A stretch of 64,000 nt of DNA from Cohnella hashimotonis (GTDB lineage: Bacteria; Bacillota; Bacilli; Paenibacillales; Paenibacillaceae): NCBI RefSeq assembly GCF_030014955.1, contig NZ_JAGRPV010000001.1, positions 620,001 to 684,000 of the forward strand, written 5' to 3'. Positions 34,391-43,156 of this stretch are shown piece after piece (the stretch's first letter is position 1; each line of letters begins with the position of its first letter). The translations under genes and the position numbers were made by a program. The notes beneath the pieces were generated by a model. It was not told the origin of the DNA and ran no database searches. It was given only the letters and a program-made list of their open reading frames with translations.

Positions 34391-35191
34391 CTACCAATTC
34401 GCCTGCCGCACGGGCAAGGGATCTTGGTCCCGGATCATGCGCTGCACGAGCAGCTCCATCATCCGGCGGCGGAGTTCGCGGCTGGCCGGGTCCTCGAACA
34501 GGTTGCGATTCTCGCCCGGATCTTCCTGCAGGTCGTACAGCTCGCCGTACGTCTCTCCGGCGAAGACGACGAGCTTATAGCGCGAAGTGCGCAGGCACTT
34601 GGTGCTAATGCCGCGGTCGTGGGCGTCATAGGCCGTCATGGCCGAGTCCCGGACGCCGGCCGAGCGCCCGCGGAGCGTCTCCATGAGCGATGCGCCCAGC
34701 AAGCCGGAGGCGCGTTCGAGCCCTGCGGCGTCGATCAGGGTCGGCACGATGTCGACGTGTTCCATCAGCGCGGATACGCGCTGTCCGGGAAGGATGCCCG
34801 GTCCGCGAACGATCATGGGGACGCGGTCGCGGAAACGAGGATCCTCCGGCTCGGAAGAGAAGCACGGTTTGCACTGCGGGCGAAAATGCATCTTTCCGAT
34901 GCCGACCGTCCGATAGCCTGCCGCCTTCAGAAGGTCGGCCAGCGTGACTTCGTCTTCATTTAACGACAACCCGATATTCCACGCGCCGTGAACGTGCGGA
35001 TACCGGCCGGTAAAGATCTACGCGCGGGAAGGCGTGCATACGGGGCTCGCGCAGTAGGCGCTCTCGACGACGGCGCCTTCGGCGGCCAGCGCGTCAAGCG
35101 ACGGCGTGCGCACGGCCGGATTTTCGATTCCCAGCGCGTCCGCCCGCATCTGATCCGCGGTAATCAGCCAGATATGCGTCTTCTTTGCCAT
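34391..35191 (-). pseudogene. Broken sulfatase: nonsense codon after CTPSR plus internal deletion
   Basis: The frame begins at ATG 35191 behind GGAGGG with MAKKTHIWLITADQMRADAL and reaches the sulfatase motif CTPSRA. The next codon is TAG (35018-35020), yet the same frame continues as IFTGRYPHVHGAWN, exactly what follows CxPSR in intact sulfatases. It then runs to GIGKMHFRPQ and jumps to FRDRVPMIVRGPGILPG, losing about 200 residues including the DHG metal-site region. The total is 266 codons, against about 460 for an intact enzyme. So it is dead by a point nonsense change and a deletion. It follows the maturase gene by 13 bases, the usual maturase-sulfatase arrangement. Confidence 0.9.
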
Positions 35192-35204
35192 CCGATTTCC
35201 CTCC

Positions 35205-36233
35205 TCAGCGCGATCGCGCGATGCGGAATCCGCAGTTGCCGCCGGAGCTGTCCGGCGTGTTCGAGCTGCGCGCGGCGACGCGGTACCGGTTGCAGTAGGA
35301 ACGGTGGCACAGATAAGAACCGCCCCGCATGGAGCGCTTGTCTGTCGGCTGGTCGAATCTTGGATTCGACGCGGCGGTAACCGCATGGTAGGCGGGCGTA
35401 AACCAATCCGCGCACCATTCCCACACGTTGCCCGCCATGTTGTAGAGGCCGTAGCCGTTGGGGGCGTACGCGTCGACGGGCGCGGTGCCCGCATAGCCGT
35501 CGCTCTCGCTGTTTTTCACCGGAAACTTGCCCTGCCAGATGTTGCAGCGGTGCTCCCCGCCTTCCTTCAGCAGATCCCCCCACGGATAAGTCTTGCGCGC
35601 AAGACCGCCTCTGGCGGCATACTCCCACTCGGCCTCGGTCGGCAGTCGTCCGCCGGCCCAGCTGCAGTAGGCGGCTGCGTCTTGCCAGGTGACGTGGACG
35701 ACCGGATGGTCCATTCGTTCCCCGATGCCGGAGTCGGGCCCTTCGGGCTTGTCCCAGCGGGCGCCGTTCACGACGTACCACCAAGGCGTCGACTGCGGCA
35801 CGTTGCTCACGCTTTGCCTGACGCTCTCGGAGACGAACAGATGAAAAACGTAGGACCAGCCGAAACGCTCCGCTTCGGTGACGTAGCCGGTAGCTGCCAC
35901 GAACGCTTGGAATTGGGCATTGGAGACCGCATGGGCCGACAGGTAAAAGCCGTCCACCCGAACGTGACGCGGCGGGCCTTCGCCGTCTGCGGGAAATCCG
36001 TCGGCCGCGTCCGTACCCATGACGAACTCGCCGCCTGGGAGCAAAATCATTTGCGCATCAAGCTCGGGTCCCGGAGGCGTCCCGCGGCCAAGCGGGGCGA
36101 TCGCTTCAGGCGGCGGCGCGACGGCTCCGGCCATGTCCGCTTGTACGGACGATCTGCGCGCGGCGCAGCAAGGGCTGACTTGCTCTTCCAATGTAGGTTC
36201 GCTCCATTCGGTAGGGGATTGAAGGATTCTCAA
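35205..36233 (-). CDS. Formylglycine-generating enzyme (sulfatase maturase, SUMF1 type)
   Basis: 342 residues, probably starting at TTG 36233 although no clear ribosome binding site is visible; an ATG at codon 34 is an alternative. It oxidises the Cys of CxPSR in sulfatases to formylglycine using oxygen and copper. The FGE fold motifs are present (MILLPGGEFVMGT, GGRLPTEAEWEYAARGG, GNVWEWCADWF). The copper/active-site pair is C309 and C314 in SYLCHRSYCNRYR, as in human FGE, which separates it from EgtB-type relatives. The N-terminal Cys pair (SPCCAARRSS) is also usual in bacterial FGEs. Its adjacent sulfatase is broken, so its remaining visible client is the enzyme at 8120. Confidence 0.92.
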   Translation of the reverse strand: MRILQSPTEWSEPTLEEQVSPCCAARRSSVQADMAGAVAPPPEAIAPLGRGTPPGPELDAQMILLPGGEFVMGTDAADGFPADGEGPPRHVRVDGFYLSAHAVSNAQFQAFVAATGYVTEAERFGWSYVFHLFVSESVRQSVSNVPQSTPWWYVVNGARWDKPEGPDSGIGERMDHPVVHVTWQDAAAYCSWAGGRLPTEAEWEYAARGGLARKTYPWGDLLKEGGEHRCNIWQGKFPVKNSESDGYAGTAPVDAYAPNGYGLYNMAGNVWEWCADWFTPAYHAVTAASNPRFDQPTDKRSMRGGSYLCHRSYCNRYRVAARSSNTPDSSGGNCGFRIARSR

Positions 36234-36243
36234 AAAAAGTCGG

Positions 36244-36786
36244 CTAGCCGTAAAGCGCGATGCCGACCAAGCCGGATAATAGGATGACGACGAACGGATG
36301 CTTGTGCAAATAGATGAGCGCGAACAGGGAGCCTACGAAAATAGCGAGCTGGCACCAAGTTTGCCAATCCGGCGTTGCCGTCAGCATGCCGGCATGCCGC
36401 GCGAACGATACGGCCGCATACGCAATCAGTCCGACGACGACGGCGCGCAGTCCGTAGAAGGCCGCCGCCACCCTGGGGTTATCGCGATATTTGAAAAAAA
36501 GCTTGCCCGCCGCCAGAATCAACGCAAACGAAGGCAGTACGACCGCCAGCGCCGCCATAGCCGCCCCAAGCCATCCGGCCTCTTGATAGCCGACCGCCAC
36601 CGCGATGTTGGTGGCGATCGGACCGGGAGACATGCCCGCGACCGCTACGATGTCCGCGAGTTGTCCGGCAGCCATCCAGTGATGGCGGTTCAGGATCTCT
36701 TCCTGAATGAGCGGGATCATCGCGTACCCGCCTCCGAAGGAGACGAGCCCGACGAGGAAGAACATGGCGAACAGTTGGATCAGCAT
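36244..36786 (-). CDS. chrA: Short-chain chromate transporter (ChrA half), second of pair
   Basis: 180 residues; the CHR-family motif FGGGYAMIPLIQEEI is at about 18-32, followed by MSPGPIATNIAVAVGY. Hydrophobic segments suggest about six helices. CHR proteins export chromate or related anions; short ones act as paired half-transporters. It starts 23 bases after the stop of its partner at 36810 and so belongs to the same operon. Confidence 0.88.
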   Translation of the reverse strand: MLIQLFAMFFLVGLVSFGGGYAMIPLIQEEILNRHHWMAAGQLADIVAVAGMSPGPIATNIAVAVGYQEAGWLGAAMAALAVVLPSFALILAAGKLFFKYRDNPRVAAAFYGLRAVVVGLIAYAAVSFARHAGMLTATPDWQTWCQLAIFVGSLFALIYLHKHPFVVILLSGLVGIALYG

Positions 36787-36809
36787 GTCTCAAACCTCAT
36801 TTGCTCAAA

Positions 36810-37409
36810 TTATATCATGTAATCGAAGACCGGCTCTTTTTCCTTGATCTTCGGGCCCTTGCCCGTCAACGCCCGGAATTGTACCAAGAGGATGCCTGCG
36901 GTTGCGCCCAGCGCGACGACCCATAGCGGATGGATGCCTGTAAAAAGCAGGAGCGCGGCCGCCGTGGCGAGCGCGCCGGATGCGAAGTCCACGATCGAAG
37001 ATCGGGCGACTTTGATCGCCGCGAAGGCGATGAGCGCGGCGACCGTGGCACGTATAGCGGTAAAAGCCGCTTCGATTTTCGGATTGTCCTTGAATTGAAC
37101 GTAAAAGATCGACAAGACGATCATGAGGGCGAAGGTAGGCAGACAGATGCCGAGCAGCGCCGCGATCGCGCCGGATACGCCGCCGATGCGATAGCCGATG
37201 AAGGCGGCCGAATTAGCCGCGACCGCGCCGGGCACCGTTCCCGATACCGCGAACAAATCGGCGATTTCCTCTTCGTGAAGCCACTGCTTTTTTTCGACGA
37301 CCTCGCGTTCGATTGCCGGGATCAGCGCGTATCCGCCGCCGAACGTAAAAGGACTCATTTTCAAAAACACGAGGAAAAGCGAGAGATGGAGCTTTCTATT
37401 AGCGGTCAT
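36810..37409 (-). CDS. chrA: Short-chain chromate transporter (ChrA half), first of pair
   Basis: 199 residues from ATG 37409, preceded by GGGAGG; the frame is open to 37430 but that part overlaps the ribosome binding site. Motifs are FTFGGGYALIPAIEREVV and SGTVPGAVAANSAAFIGYR. The basic C-terminal tail is cytoplasmic. Together with the next gene it forms a heteromeric anion exporter, presumably for chromate. An AT-rich intergenic stretch separates it from the divergent ROK gene. Confidence 0.88.
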   Translation of the reverse strand: MTANRKLHLSLFLVFLKMSPFTFGGGYALIPAIEREVVEKKQWLHEEEIADLFAVSGTVPGAVAANSAAFIGYRIGGVSGAIAALLGICLPTFALMIVLSIFYVQFKDNPKIEAAFTAIRATVAALIAFAAIKVARSSIVDFASGALATAAALLLFTGIHPLWVVALGATAGILLVQFRALTGKGPKIKEKEPVFDYMI

Positions 37410-37634
37410 GGCTATGCCTCCCGTCTCCATCAGTATAACATCTTTATTCCAAAATGGAATTAAGTATTCAATATTAAGGCTATAATATCTTTTTATATGG
37501 AATAATAATTTTTACTTTAATTCATTTTGGCATTAAACCGACCGGAAGACCGTGGTATGGCTCGTGGTAGGGCGTTTCGATATAATAGAAGGAATAATGA
37601 GAGCCGAACGAACGAGTGAGGAAGTGCCCCGCCC

Positions 37635-38831
37635 ATGAATCGCGCCAATCGAGTGCCCACGTCCAAGGAATTGATCTATCGCCATATCGCCGAGCAGGGC
37701 TTCGCTTCCAAGGCCGAGCTGTTGGATCGCTTCCGGATACCGAGCAGCACCCTTACGCGCACGCTTGAAGAGATGACCGCGGACCGGCTGATCCAAGCTT
37801 CGGGCCTTGGCCCGTCCAGCGGCGGCAGAAGGCCGATCGTGTACGAGACGAATCCGGCATTCGGTTACTTTTTCGGCCTGGAGATTTCCCGGTCCCATGC
37901 CTCGCTCGGCTTCTTCGACGTCCGCATGAACCCGATGTCGTTCACCCGCTGGCGCATGGACGAAGCGATGACGCCGGACAAGCTGATCGCGCATGCGGAG
38001 AAAACGATCAAGGCCATTTTGTTCGACCACAAGATCGAGCCAAGCCAGGTGAAGGGTTTCGGCATCGGCGCAGTCGGTCCGCTGGACCGCGAGCAAGGCG
38101 TCGTGCTTCGGCCGCTTCACTTCGCGGCGCCGGGCTGGCAGGACGTCCCGATCTGCCGAATGGCCGAGGAGGCGACCGGCTTCAATTCGCATCTCGAGAA
38201 CGGCGCGAACGCGGCGCTCATGGGCGAGCGCTGGGCGCTGCGGCGTTCCAATCCTCAGCATATGCTGTACGTGCATGCCGGGATCGGGCTGCGGTCCGCG
38301 ATGATGTCGAACGGCAGGATCGTTCACGGCTCGATCGATTTGGAAGGTGCCGTCGGACAGATGATTATCCAGGCGGACGGTACCCGGCTGCACGAGGGGG
38401 GCAACTTTGGCGCCCTGGAGGCGTACGCCTCCATTCAGGCGCTGGAAAAGCAGGCGCAAGCGCAGGCGAAGCTGGGGCGCGGAGGCTGGGCGGAGCAGCT
38501 GCGGCTCGCGCCGGAGCAGATCCGCTACGAAGACCTGCTGCAGGCGCTGAGGCAGGGGCATCCGGCCGCGCTCGAACTGTTCGACGGCGCGGCCGTGTAT
38601 CTCGGCATCGGCCTCGCCAACATGATTAACATGTTCCACCCGGAGACCGTCATCCTGGGCGGATCGCTCATCTACTCGGATGAACGCTTTTACAAAACCG
38701 CCATCGAGACTGCCCGCCAGAACGTTTACTACTATCCGATGTACCAGCCGATCTTCACCAAAGGCGAGCTGCGCGAGGACGCGGTCGCCACCGGCGCCGC
38801 GCTCATGATGTGGAGAAGCATGGAGATTTAA
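37635..38831 (+). CDS. ROK-family transcriptional regulator lacking the zinc cysteines
   Basis: 398 residues. N-terminal winged helix (about 8-70: ELIYRHIAEQGFASKAELLDRFRIPSSTLTRTLEEM) joined to a ROK domain (NagC/XylR type). The glucokinase-like parts are present (GAVGPLDREQGVVLRPL, GIGLANMINMFHPETVILGG). The zinc-binding CxCGxxGC motif of the family is replaced by LHEGGNFGALEAYAS, with no Cys at all. So it is a sugar-responsive repressor or activator with an altered metal centre, or one that no longer binds zinc. Target unknown; it may control nearby genes. Confidence 0.88.
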   Translation: MNRANRVPTSKELIYRHIAEQGFASKAELLDRFRIPSSTLTRTLEEMTADRLIQASGLGPSSGGRRPIVYETNPAFGYFFGLEISRSHASLGFFDVRMNPMSFTRWRMDEAMTPDKLIAHAEKTIKAILFDHKIEPSQVKGFGIGAVGPLDREQGVVLRPLHFAAPGWQDVPICRMAEEATGFNSHLENGANAALMGERWALRRSNPQHMLYVHAGIGLRSAMMSNGRIVHGSIDLEGAVGQMIIQADGTRLHEGGNFGALEAYASIQALEKQAQAQAKLGRGGWAEQLRLAPEQIRYEDLLQALRQGHPAALELFDGAAVYLGIGLANMINMFHPETVILGGSLIYSDERFYKTAIETARQNVYYYPMYQPIFTKGELREDAVATGAALMMWRSMEI

Positions 38832-38915
38832 AATGGCGCAACAAAAACCGCGAAGACGGCAGGAGCGTATACCCTGCGCGTATTTTGTCAGGAAAAAACG
38901 ACGGTTCCTGAAATG

Positions 38916-38951
38916 AAAAAGGCCCGCTCCCCGGATATTCCGGAAAGCGGG
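38916..38951 (-). terminator. Terminator of the XRE-cupin gene
   Basis: On the minus strand CCCGCT and AGCGGG form the stem (38946-38951 and 38923-38928) around a GC loop, with a run of five T (38916-38920) after it. Confidence 0.7.
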
Positions 38952-38961
38952 TCTTCGCGCA

Positions 38962-39525
38962 TCACGAAGGGTAGTGAATGAGCGTAATATAGGTAGTGAC
39001 CTGGTCGGTGTTGTTCCGGTAGGCGTGCGGCTGGTCCGCGGGGAAGCGCACGGCGTTGCCCGCGCCGACCGCGTACGTCTCGCCGCCGACCTCGACGTCG
39101 AGCGAGCCGTCCGTCACGACGATATACTCCTCGACCTCTTCGTTGTGCGGCTCGGATTCGTGGCTGCAGCCCGGATCCATGCTGACCGCGTAGATCTCGA
39201 AGCCTTTGCGCTGGTCGTAGGGGAACATCGGGAACGAGCGGTAAGCGCCGTCTTCCTCCAGGAAAGGCTCGATCTCGCCAATGTCGACGACCGTGACTTC
39301 CGCTTTGGTCTCTTCAATGAGCGACGTAAACGAAATTTTTAAGCCGTTGACGATTTTCCACAGCACGGAGATCGTCGGATTGGAGTCGCCCCGTTCGATC
39401 TGGCCGATCATCGCCTTGCTGACGCCCGTCAGCTCGGCCACCTGATCCAGGCTGAGGCCGCGCGATTTGCGCACGGCTTGCAGGTTCTTGCCGACTTTCT
39501 TATGAATCGCGTCCATCGTATCCAC
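38962..39525 (-). CDS. XRE-family regulator with C-terminal cupin domain
   Basis: 187 residues; start GTG 39525 (GAGG five bases before) or ATG 39516. N-terminal helix-turn-helix (about 10-65, LDQVAELTGVSKAMIGQIERGDSNPTI split over the motif) and a C-terminal cupin (about 105-185) with HESEPHNEEVEEYIVVTDG and HAYRNN. Members of this XRE-cupin family control amino-acid and polyamine catabolism. It is divergent from tdh-kbl and shares an unusual palindromic promoter region with them, so it probably regulates threonine breakdown and itself. Confidence 0.9.
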   Translation of the reverse strand: MDTMDAIHKKVGKNLQAVRKSRGLSLDQVAELTGVSKAMIGQIERGDSNPTISVLWKIVNGLKISFTSLIEETKAEVTVVDIGEIEPFLEEDGAYRSFPMFPYDQRKGFEIYAVSMDPGCSHESEPHNEEVEEYIVVTDGSLDVEVGGETYAVGAGNAVRFPADQPHAYRNNTDQVTTYITLIHYPS

Positions 39526-39592
39526 CCAAGCCTCGTTATTTTCTCTCCATTATACCGGACGCTAGGCGGATATAAACCCCATAATAAATCCG

Positions 39593-39632
39593 TTGTACAA
39601 TATATAATACAATTGTATAATATATTGTACAT
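39593..39632. promoter_or_regulatory. Near-perfect 38-bp palindrome holding divergent promoters
   Basis: 39594-39631 is a palindrome with a single mismatched pair, centred between 39612 and 39613. Three short palindromes, TGTACA (39594), CAATTG (39610) and TGTACA (39626), are spaced exactly 16 bases apart. On the plus strand TTGTAC (39593-39598) and TATAAT (39616-39621) form a promoter with a 17-base spacer for tdh. By symmetry the minus strand carries ATGTAC and TATTAT with the same spacing, towards the XRE gene. This is very likely the regulator's operator. Confidence 0.7.
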
Positions 39633-39664
39633 AGCGAGTTTAACTCGATGCGAGGGTGATGACA

Positions 39665-40711
39665 ATGCGGGAGAAAACGATGCTCGGGCTGGTGAAAACG
39701 GAACGGGGGCCTGGTGCGGCACTTTTGGAGGTGCCGGTGCCCGTCCCGGGGCCGGAGGATATACTGGTCCGAGTGAAAGCGTCTTCCATCTGCGGCACGG
39801 ATCTGCATATTTACAACTGGGACGCCTGGGCCGAGAGCGCCGTCGTGACGCCGAACGTCTTCGGGCACGAATTCGCGGGCGTCGTCGAAGCCGTCGGCGA
39901 GCGGGTGACCAACGTCAAGGTCGGAGACCGCGTGTCCGGCGAAGGACACATCGTGTGCGGCCACTGCAAGGCCTGCCGGACGGGGAACGGGCATGTATGC
40001 GCCAACACACGCAGCTTCGGCATCTCGGCGCCGGGCTGCTTCGCCAAGTATGCGGTGCTGCCCGCAGGCAACGTCATTCACAACCGTCCCGAGATGCCGT
40101 TCGAGCTGGCGTGCTTGCAGGATCCGCTGGGCAACGCCGTGCAGACGGTCCTCGCCGGCAACATCGTCGGCAGGTCCGTCGCCGTCATCGGCACAGGCGC
40201 CATCGGCTTGATGGCGATCGCGGTGGCGCGCGCATGCGGCGCCGGCAAGATCATCGCCGTCGACGTCCGCGCCAACCGCCTGGAGATGGCGAGACAGATG
40301 GGCGCCGACGCGCTCGTCAACAGCGCGCAGACGCCGATGGCCGAAGCGATTCGCGAGCTCACCGGCGGCGAAGGCGCCGAGGTCGTGCTCGAGATGTCGG
40401 GCCACCCGGCGGCCATCCGCGGCGGGTTCGAGGCGGCTGCGAACGCGGGCCGCATCTCGCTGCTCGGCATCCCGACGGACGACGTGCCGATCGACCTGGC
40501 GCGTCACCTGATTTTCAAAGGCATTAGCGTTCACGGCATTACCGGCCGCCGCATGTACGAGACATGGTACCAAATGAAAGGGCTGCTCGATTCGGGGGCG
40601 CTGCGGCTGGACGGACTGGTCACGCATACGTTCACGCTGGACCGCTACGAAGAGGCGTTCGAGCTGGTGAAGTCGGGCAATTGCGGCAAGGTCGTATTTA
40701 CGCACAGTTAA
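39665..40711 (+). CDS. tdh: L-threonine 3-dehydrogenase
   Basis: 348 residues from ATG 39665, nine bases after GAGG. It converts L-threonine and NAD to 2-amino-3-ketobutyrate. Catalytic zinc Cys is C43 in SSICGTDLHIYNWD, H-E follow in FGHEFAG, and the four structural Cys appear in CGHCKACRTGNGHVC. The NAD motif is GTGAIGLMAIAVA. HIYNWD and the substrate-loop pattern are specific to Tdh among the zinc dehydrogenases. The kbl gene starts 34 bases downstream, confirming the pathway. Confidence 0.95.
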   Translation: MREKTMLGLVKTERGPGAALLEVPVPVPGPEDILVRVKASSICGTDLHIYNWDAWAESAVVTPNVFGHEFAGVVEAVGERVTNVKVGDRVSGEGHIVCGHCKACRTGNGHVCANTRSFGISAPGCFAKYAVLPAGNVIHNRPEMPFELACLQDPLGNAVQTVLAGNIVGRSVAVIGTGAIGLMAIAVARACGAGKIIAVDVRANRLEMARQMGADALVNSAQTPMAEAIRELTGGEGAEVVLEMSGHPAAIRGGFEAAANAGRISLLGIPTDDVPIDLARHLIFKGISVHGITGRRMYETWYQMKGLLDSGALRLDGLVTHTFTLDRYEEAFELVKSGNCGKVVFTHS

Positions 40712-40745
40712 TCATAGAAACGAACGATAGGGAAGGAGTCGACAG

Positions 40746-41927
40746 ATGACGATGGCAAACCTGGACTTTTTATCGAAGGAGCTCGAGCAGCTCCGGGCTG
40801 ACGGCAGATACCGAAAATTGACGGAATGGGAGGGCGGATCGGGCAGCTGGATGACGCTCGGCGAACGCCGGGTGCTGCAGATGTCCTCCAACAACTACCT
40901 GGGCCTGACCGCGCATCCGGAGCTGAAGCGCGCAGCGATCGAAGCGATTGAAAAATACGGCGTCGGCAGCGGCTCCGTACGTACGATCGCCGGCACGCTC
41001 GACATTCACGGAGAGCTCGAGCGCGAGCTGGCCGCGTTCAAGGGCACGGAGGCGACGCTCGTTTTCCAATCCGGATTTACGACGAATCAGGGCATCCTCG
41101 GGTCGATCCTGGGTCCCGACGACGTCGTTATCAGCGACGAGCTCAACCATGCCAGCATCATCGACGGCATCCGGCTGACCAAGGCAAGCCGCAAGGTTTT
41201 CGCGCACAAAGACCTCGATCAGCTGGAGCAAGCGCTGAAGGAGAGCGCTTCCTACCGCGCGCGCGTAGTGGTCACCGACGGCGTGTTCAGCATGGACGGC
41301 GACATCGCGCCGCTGCCGGCCATCGTCGAGCTCGCCGAGCGGTACGATGCTATCGTATACGTCGACGACGCGCATGCAAGCGGCGTGCTTGGACGCAACG
41401 GCAAAGGCTCGACCGACCACTTCGACCTGCACGGCCGCGTGCACATCCAGGTCGGTACGCTGTCCAAGGCGATCGGCGTCTCGGGCGGATATATGGCGGG
41501 CTCCGCGCTGCTCAAGGATTACTTGATCCACAAAGCGCGCTCGTTTCTGTTCAGCACATCGCAGACGCCTGCCGTCGCGGCATCGTGCCTGGCGGCCGTT
41601 CGCGTGCTGGGGCGCAGTCCGGAGCTGATCGAGCGGCTGTGGAGCAACGCAAATTATTGCAGGGAGAAGCTGCGCGCGCTCGGCTTTGACTGCGGCATGA
41701 GCGAGACGCCGATCATCCCGATCATCGTCGGATCGCCGGCGGACACGATGCGCTTCTCCGACGCGCTGCTCGCCGAAGGCGTCTATGCGCAGGGCATCGT
41801 CTACCCGACCGTCGCGATGGACAAGGGTCGAGTCAGGCTGATCGTGACGGCTTCCCATACGCGGGAGGATCTGGATTTTGCCTTGGATGTGCTGGCCCGC
41901 ACGGGAAGGATCGCCGGTCTGATCTGA
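40746..41927 (+). CDS. kbl: Glycine C-acetyltransferase (2-amino-3-ketobutyrate CoA ligase)
   Basis: 393 residues; AAGGAG precedes the ATG. It cleaves 2-amino-3-ketobutyrate with CoA to glycine and acetyl-CoA, the second step after Tdh. PLP Lys is K241 in GTLSKAIGVSGGYMAG; other family motifs are SSNNYLGLTAHPELK, GSVRTIAGT and DDAHASGVLG. It is in one operon with tdh. The close relative 8-amino-7-oxononanoate synthase (BioF) is excluded mainly by context. Confidence 0.93.
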   Translation: MTMANLDFLSKELEQLRADGRYRKLTEWEGGSGSWMTLGERRVLQMSSNNYLGLTAHPELKRAAIEAIEKYGVGSGSVRTIAGTLDIHGELERELAAFKGTEATLVFQSGFTTNQGILGSILGPDDVVISDELNHASIIDGIRLTKASRKVFAHKDLDQLEQALKESASYRARVVVTDGVFSMDGDIAPLPAIVELAERYDAIVYVDDAHASGVLGRNGKGSTDHFDLHGRVHIQVGTLSKAIGVSGGYMAGSALLKDYLIHKARSFLFSTSQTPAVAASCLAAVRVLGRSPELIERLWSNANYCREKLRALGFDCGMSETPIIPIIVGSPADTMRFSDALLAEGVYAQGIVYPTVAMDKGRVRLIVTASHTREDLDFALDVLARTGRIAGLI

Positions 41928-42056
41928 CCGGGAGGACGGATGCTATCAGGCGTGCGGATGCTATCAAGGCGTGCGGCTGCCGGCATTCCGCGATCATGCC
42001 GCGGTTCTCGGTCGAATAGGTTAGATCGTATCCATTCGATCGAAGGGGGGATGAGG

Positions 42057-43022
42057 TTGGAATATCGGAGATTGGGCGCTTCCGGACTCAAGGTAAGCGA
42101 GATCAGCCTGGGAAGCTGGCTCACCTACGGCGGCTACGTCGGCAAGGAAGCGGCGCGGCAAACCATACTTAAGGCGTACGAATCGGGCGTCAATTTTTTC
42201 GATACCGCCAACGTCTACATGCGCGGAGAAGCGGAACGCGCGGTCGGCGAGGCGCTGTCGCAGCTCCCGAGATCTACTTATGTGCTGGCTACGAAGGTGA
42301 GAGGTCCGATGGGCGATCTGCCCAACCAGCAGGGCTTGTCGCGCAAGCATATTATGGAGGCGTGCGATGCCTCGCTGAAGCGGCTCGGAACCGAATATAT
42401 CGATCTTTATTACTGCCATTATCCCGATGCCGATACGCCGAAGGAAGAGACTTACCGGGCGATGGACGATTTAGTGAGGCAGGGCAAGGTGCTGTACGTG
42501 GGCTTCAGCAACATGTCGGCTTCGGACATCGCGCAGGCCGTCGGTATCGTCGAACGGCAAGGCCTGCATCCAGTCGTGGCTAACCAGCCTCTTTACAATA
42601 TGTTCGCGCCGGGGATCGAGGATGAGATTATACCGCTCTGCGATCGCCACGGCATCGGGCAGGTCGTCTATTCTCCGCTTGCGCAAGGCGTATTGGCCGG
42701 ACGTTTCGAGTCCGTTACCGATCTGTCGGGCTCCGCGCGTGCAGCCGACGCGAGCGGCGGCGAGGCCGTCCGGTCGTGGCTTAAGGAAGAATACGTCGTC
42801 CGCGCGCGGTTATTGCAGGAGATGGCCTCCGACTTCGGTCTGTCGCTGTCCCAGCTGGCGCTCGCCTGGACGCTTCGCCATCCGCAGGTGGCGAGCGCCA
42901 TCGTCGGCGCCAGCAGGCCCGAGCAGATCGAAGAGAACGTCCGCGCCTCAGGCGTCCGGCTCGCCGGCGCGCAGTGGGCGGAGTTCGAATCCGCAGTGGG
43001 CCGAACGCCCGCTTCCGTATGA
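42057..43022 (+). CDS. Aldo/keto reductase (Kv-beta/YghZ-like)
   Basis: 321 residues from TTG 42057, six bases after AAGGGGGG; ATG 42051 touches the binding site and is less likely. The NADPH-dependent reductase has the catalytic tetrad as D and Y in FFDTANVY, K in ATKVRG and H in YYCHYPD. The cofactor site is GFSNMS and the later SPLAQGVLAG and GASRPEQIEENVRA. The length and the start MEYRRLGASGLKVSEISLGSW place it with the AKR14/Kv-beta-like branch. Substrate unknown, perhaps reactive aldehydes. Confidence 0.9.
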   Translation: MEYRRLGASGLKVSEISLGSWLTYGGYVGKEAARQTILKAYESGVNFFDTANVYMRGEAERAVGEALSQLPRSTYVLATKVRGPMGDLPNQQGLSRKHIMEACDASLKRLGTEYIDLYYCHYPDADTPKEETYRAMDDLVRQGKVLYVGFSNMSASDIAQAVGIVERQGLHPVVANQPLYNMFAPGIEDEIIPLCDRHGIGQVVYSPLAQGVLAGRFESVTDLSGSARAADASGGEAVRSWLKEEYVVRARLLQEMASDFGLSLSQLALAWTLRHPQVASAIVGASRPEQIEENVRASGVRLAGAQWAEFESAVGRTPASV

Positions 43023-43024
43023 CG

Positions 43025-43070
43025 AAAAAGCCCTTGTCGTTCCGGCTTCAGCCGGCGGACGAGGGCTTTT
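43025..43070 (+). terminator. Terminator after the aldo/keto reductase gene
   Basis: AAAAGCCCT (43026-43034) pairs with AGGGCTTTT (43062-43070) around an inner CCGGC/GCCGG stem. The A- and T-runs make it able to work in both directions. Confidence 0.8.
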
Positions 43071-43156
43071 CGGCAATCGGATGCGTTCGCTTTCTTCGCG
43101 CTTTGCCTTTTACAATTGATATACTGGACATAGCGACTTAGCCAAAAACGAGGGAC

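Noticed and set aside
35018..35020. Possible stop-codon readthrough in the sulfatase
   Set aside because: The gene also lacks about 200 residues with metal ligands, so readthrough would not give an enzyme; a pseudogene is simpler.
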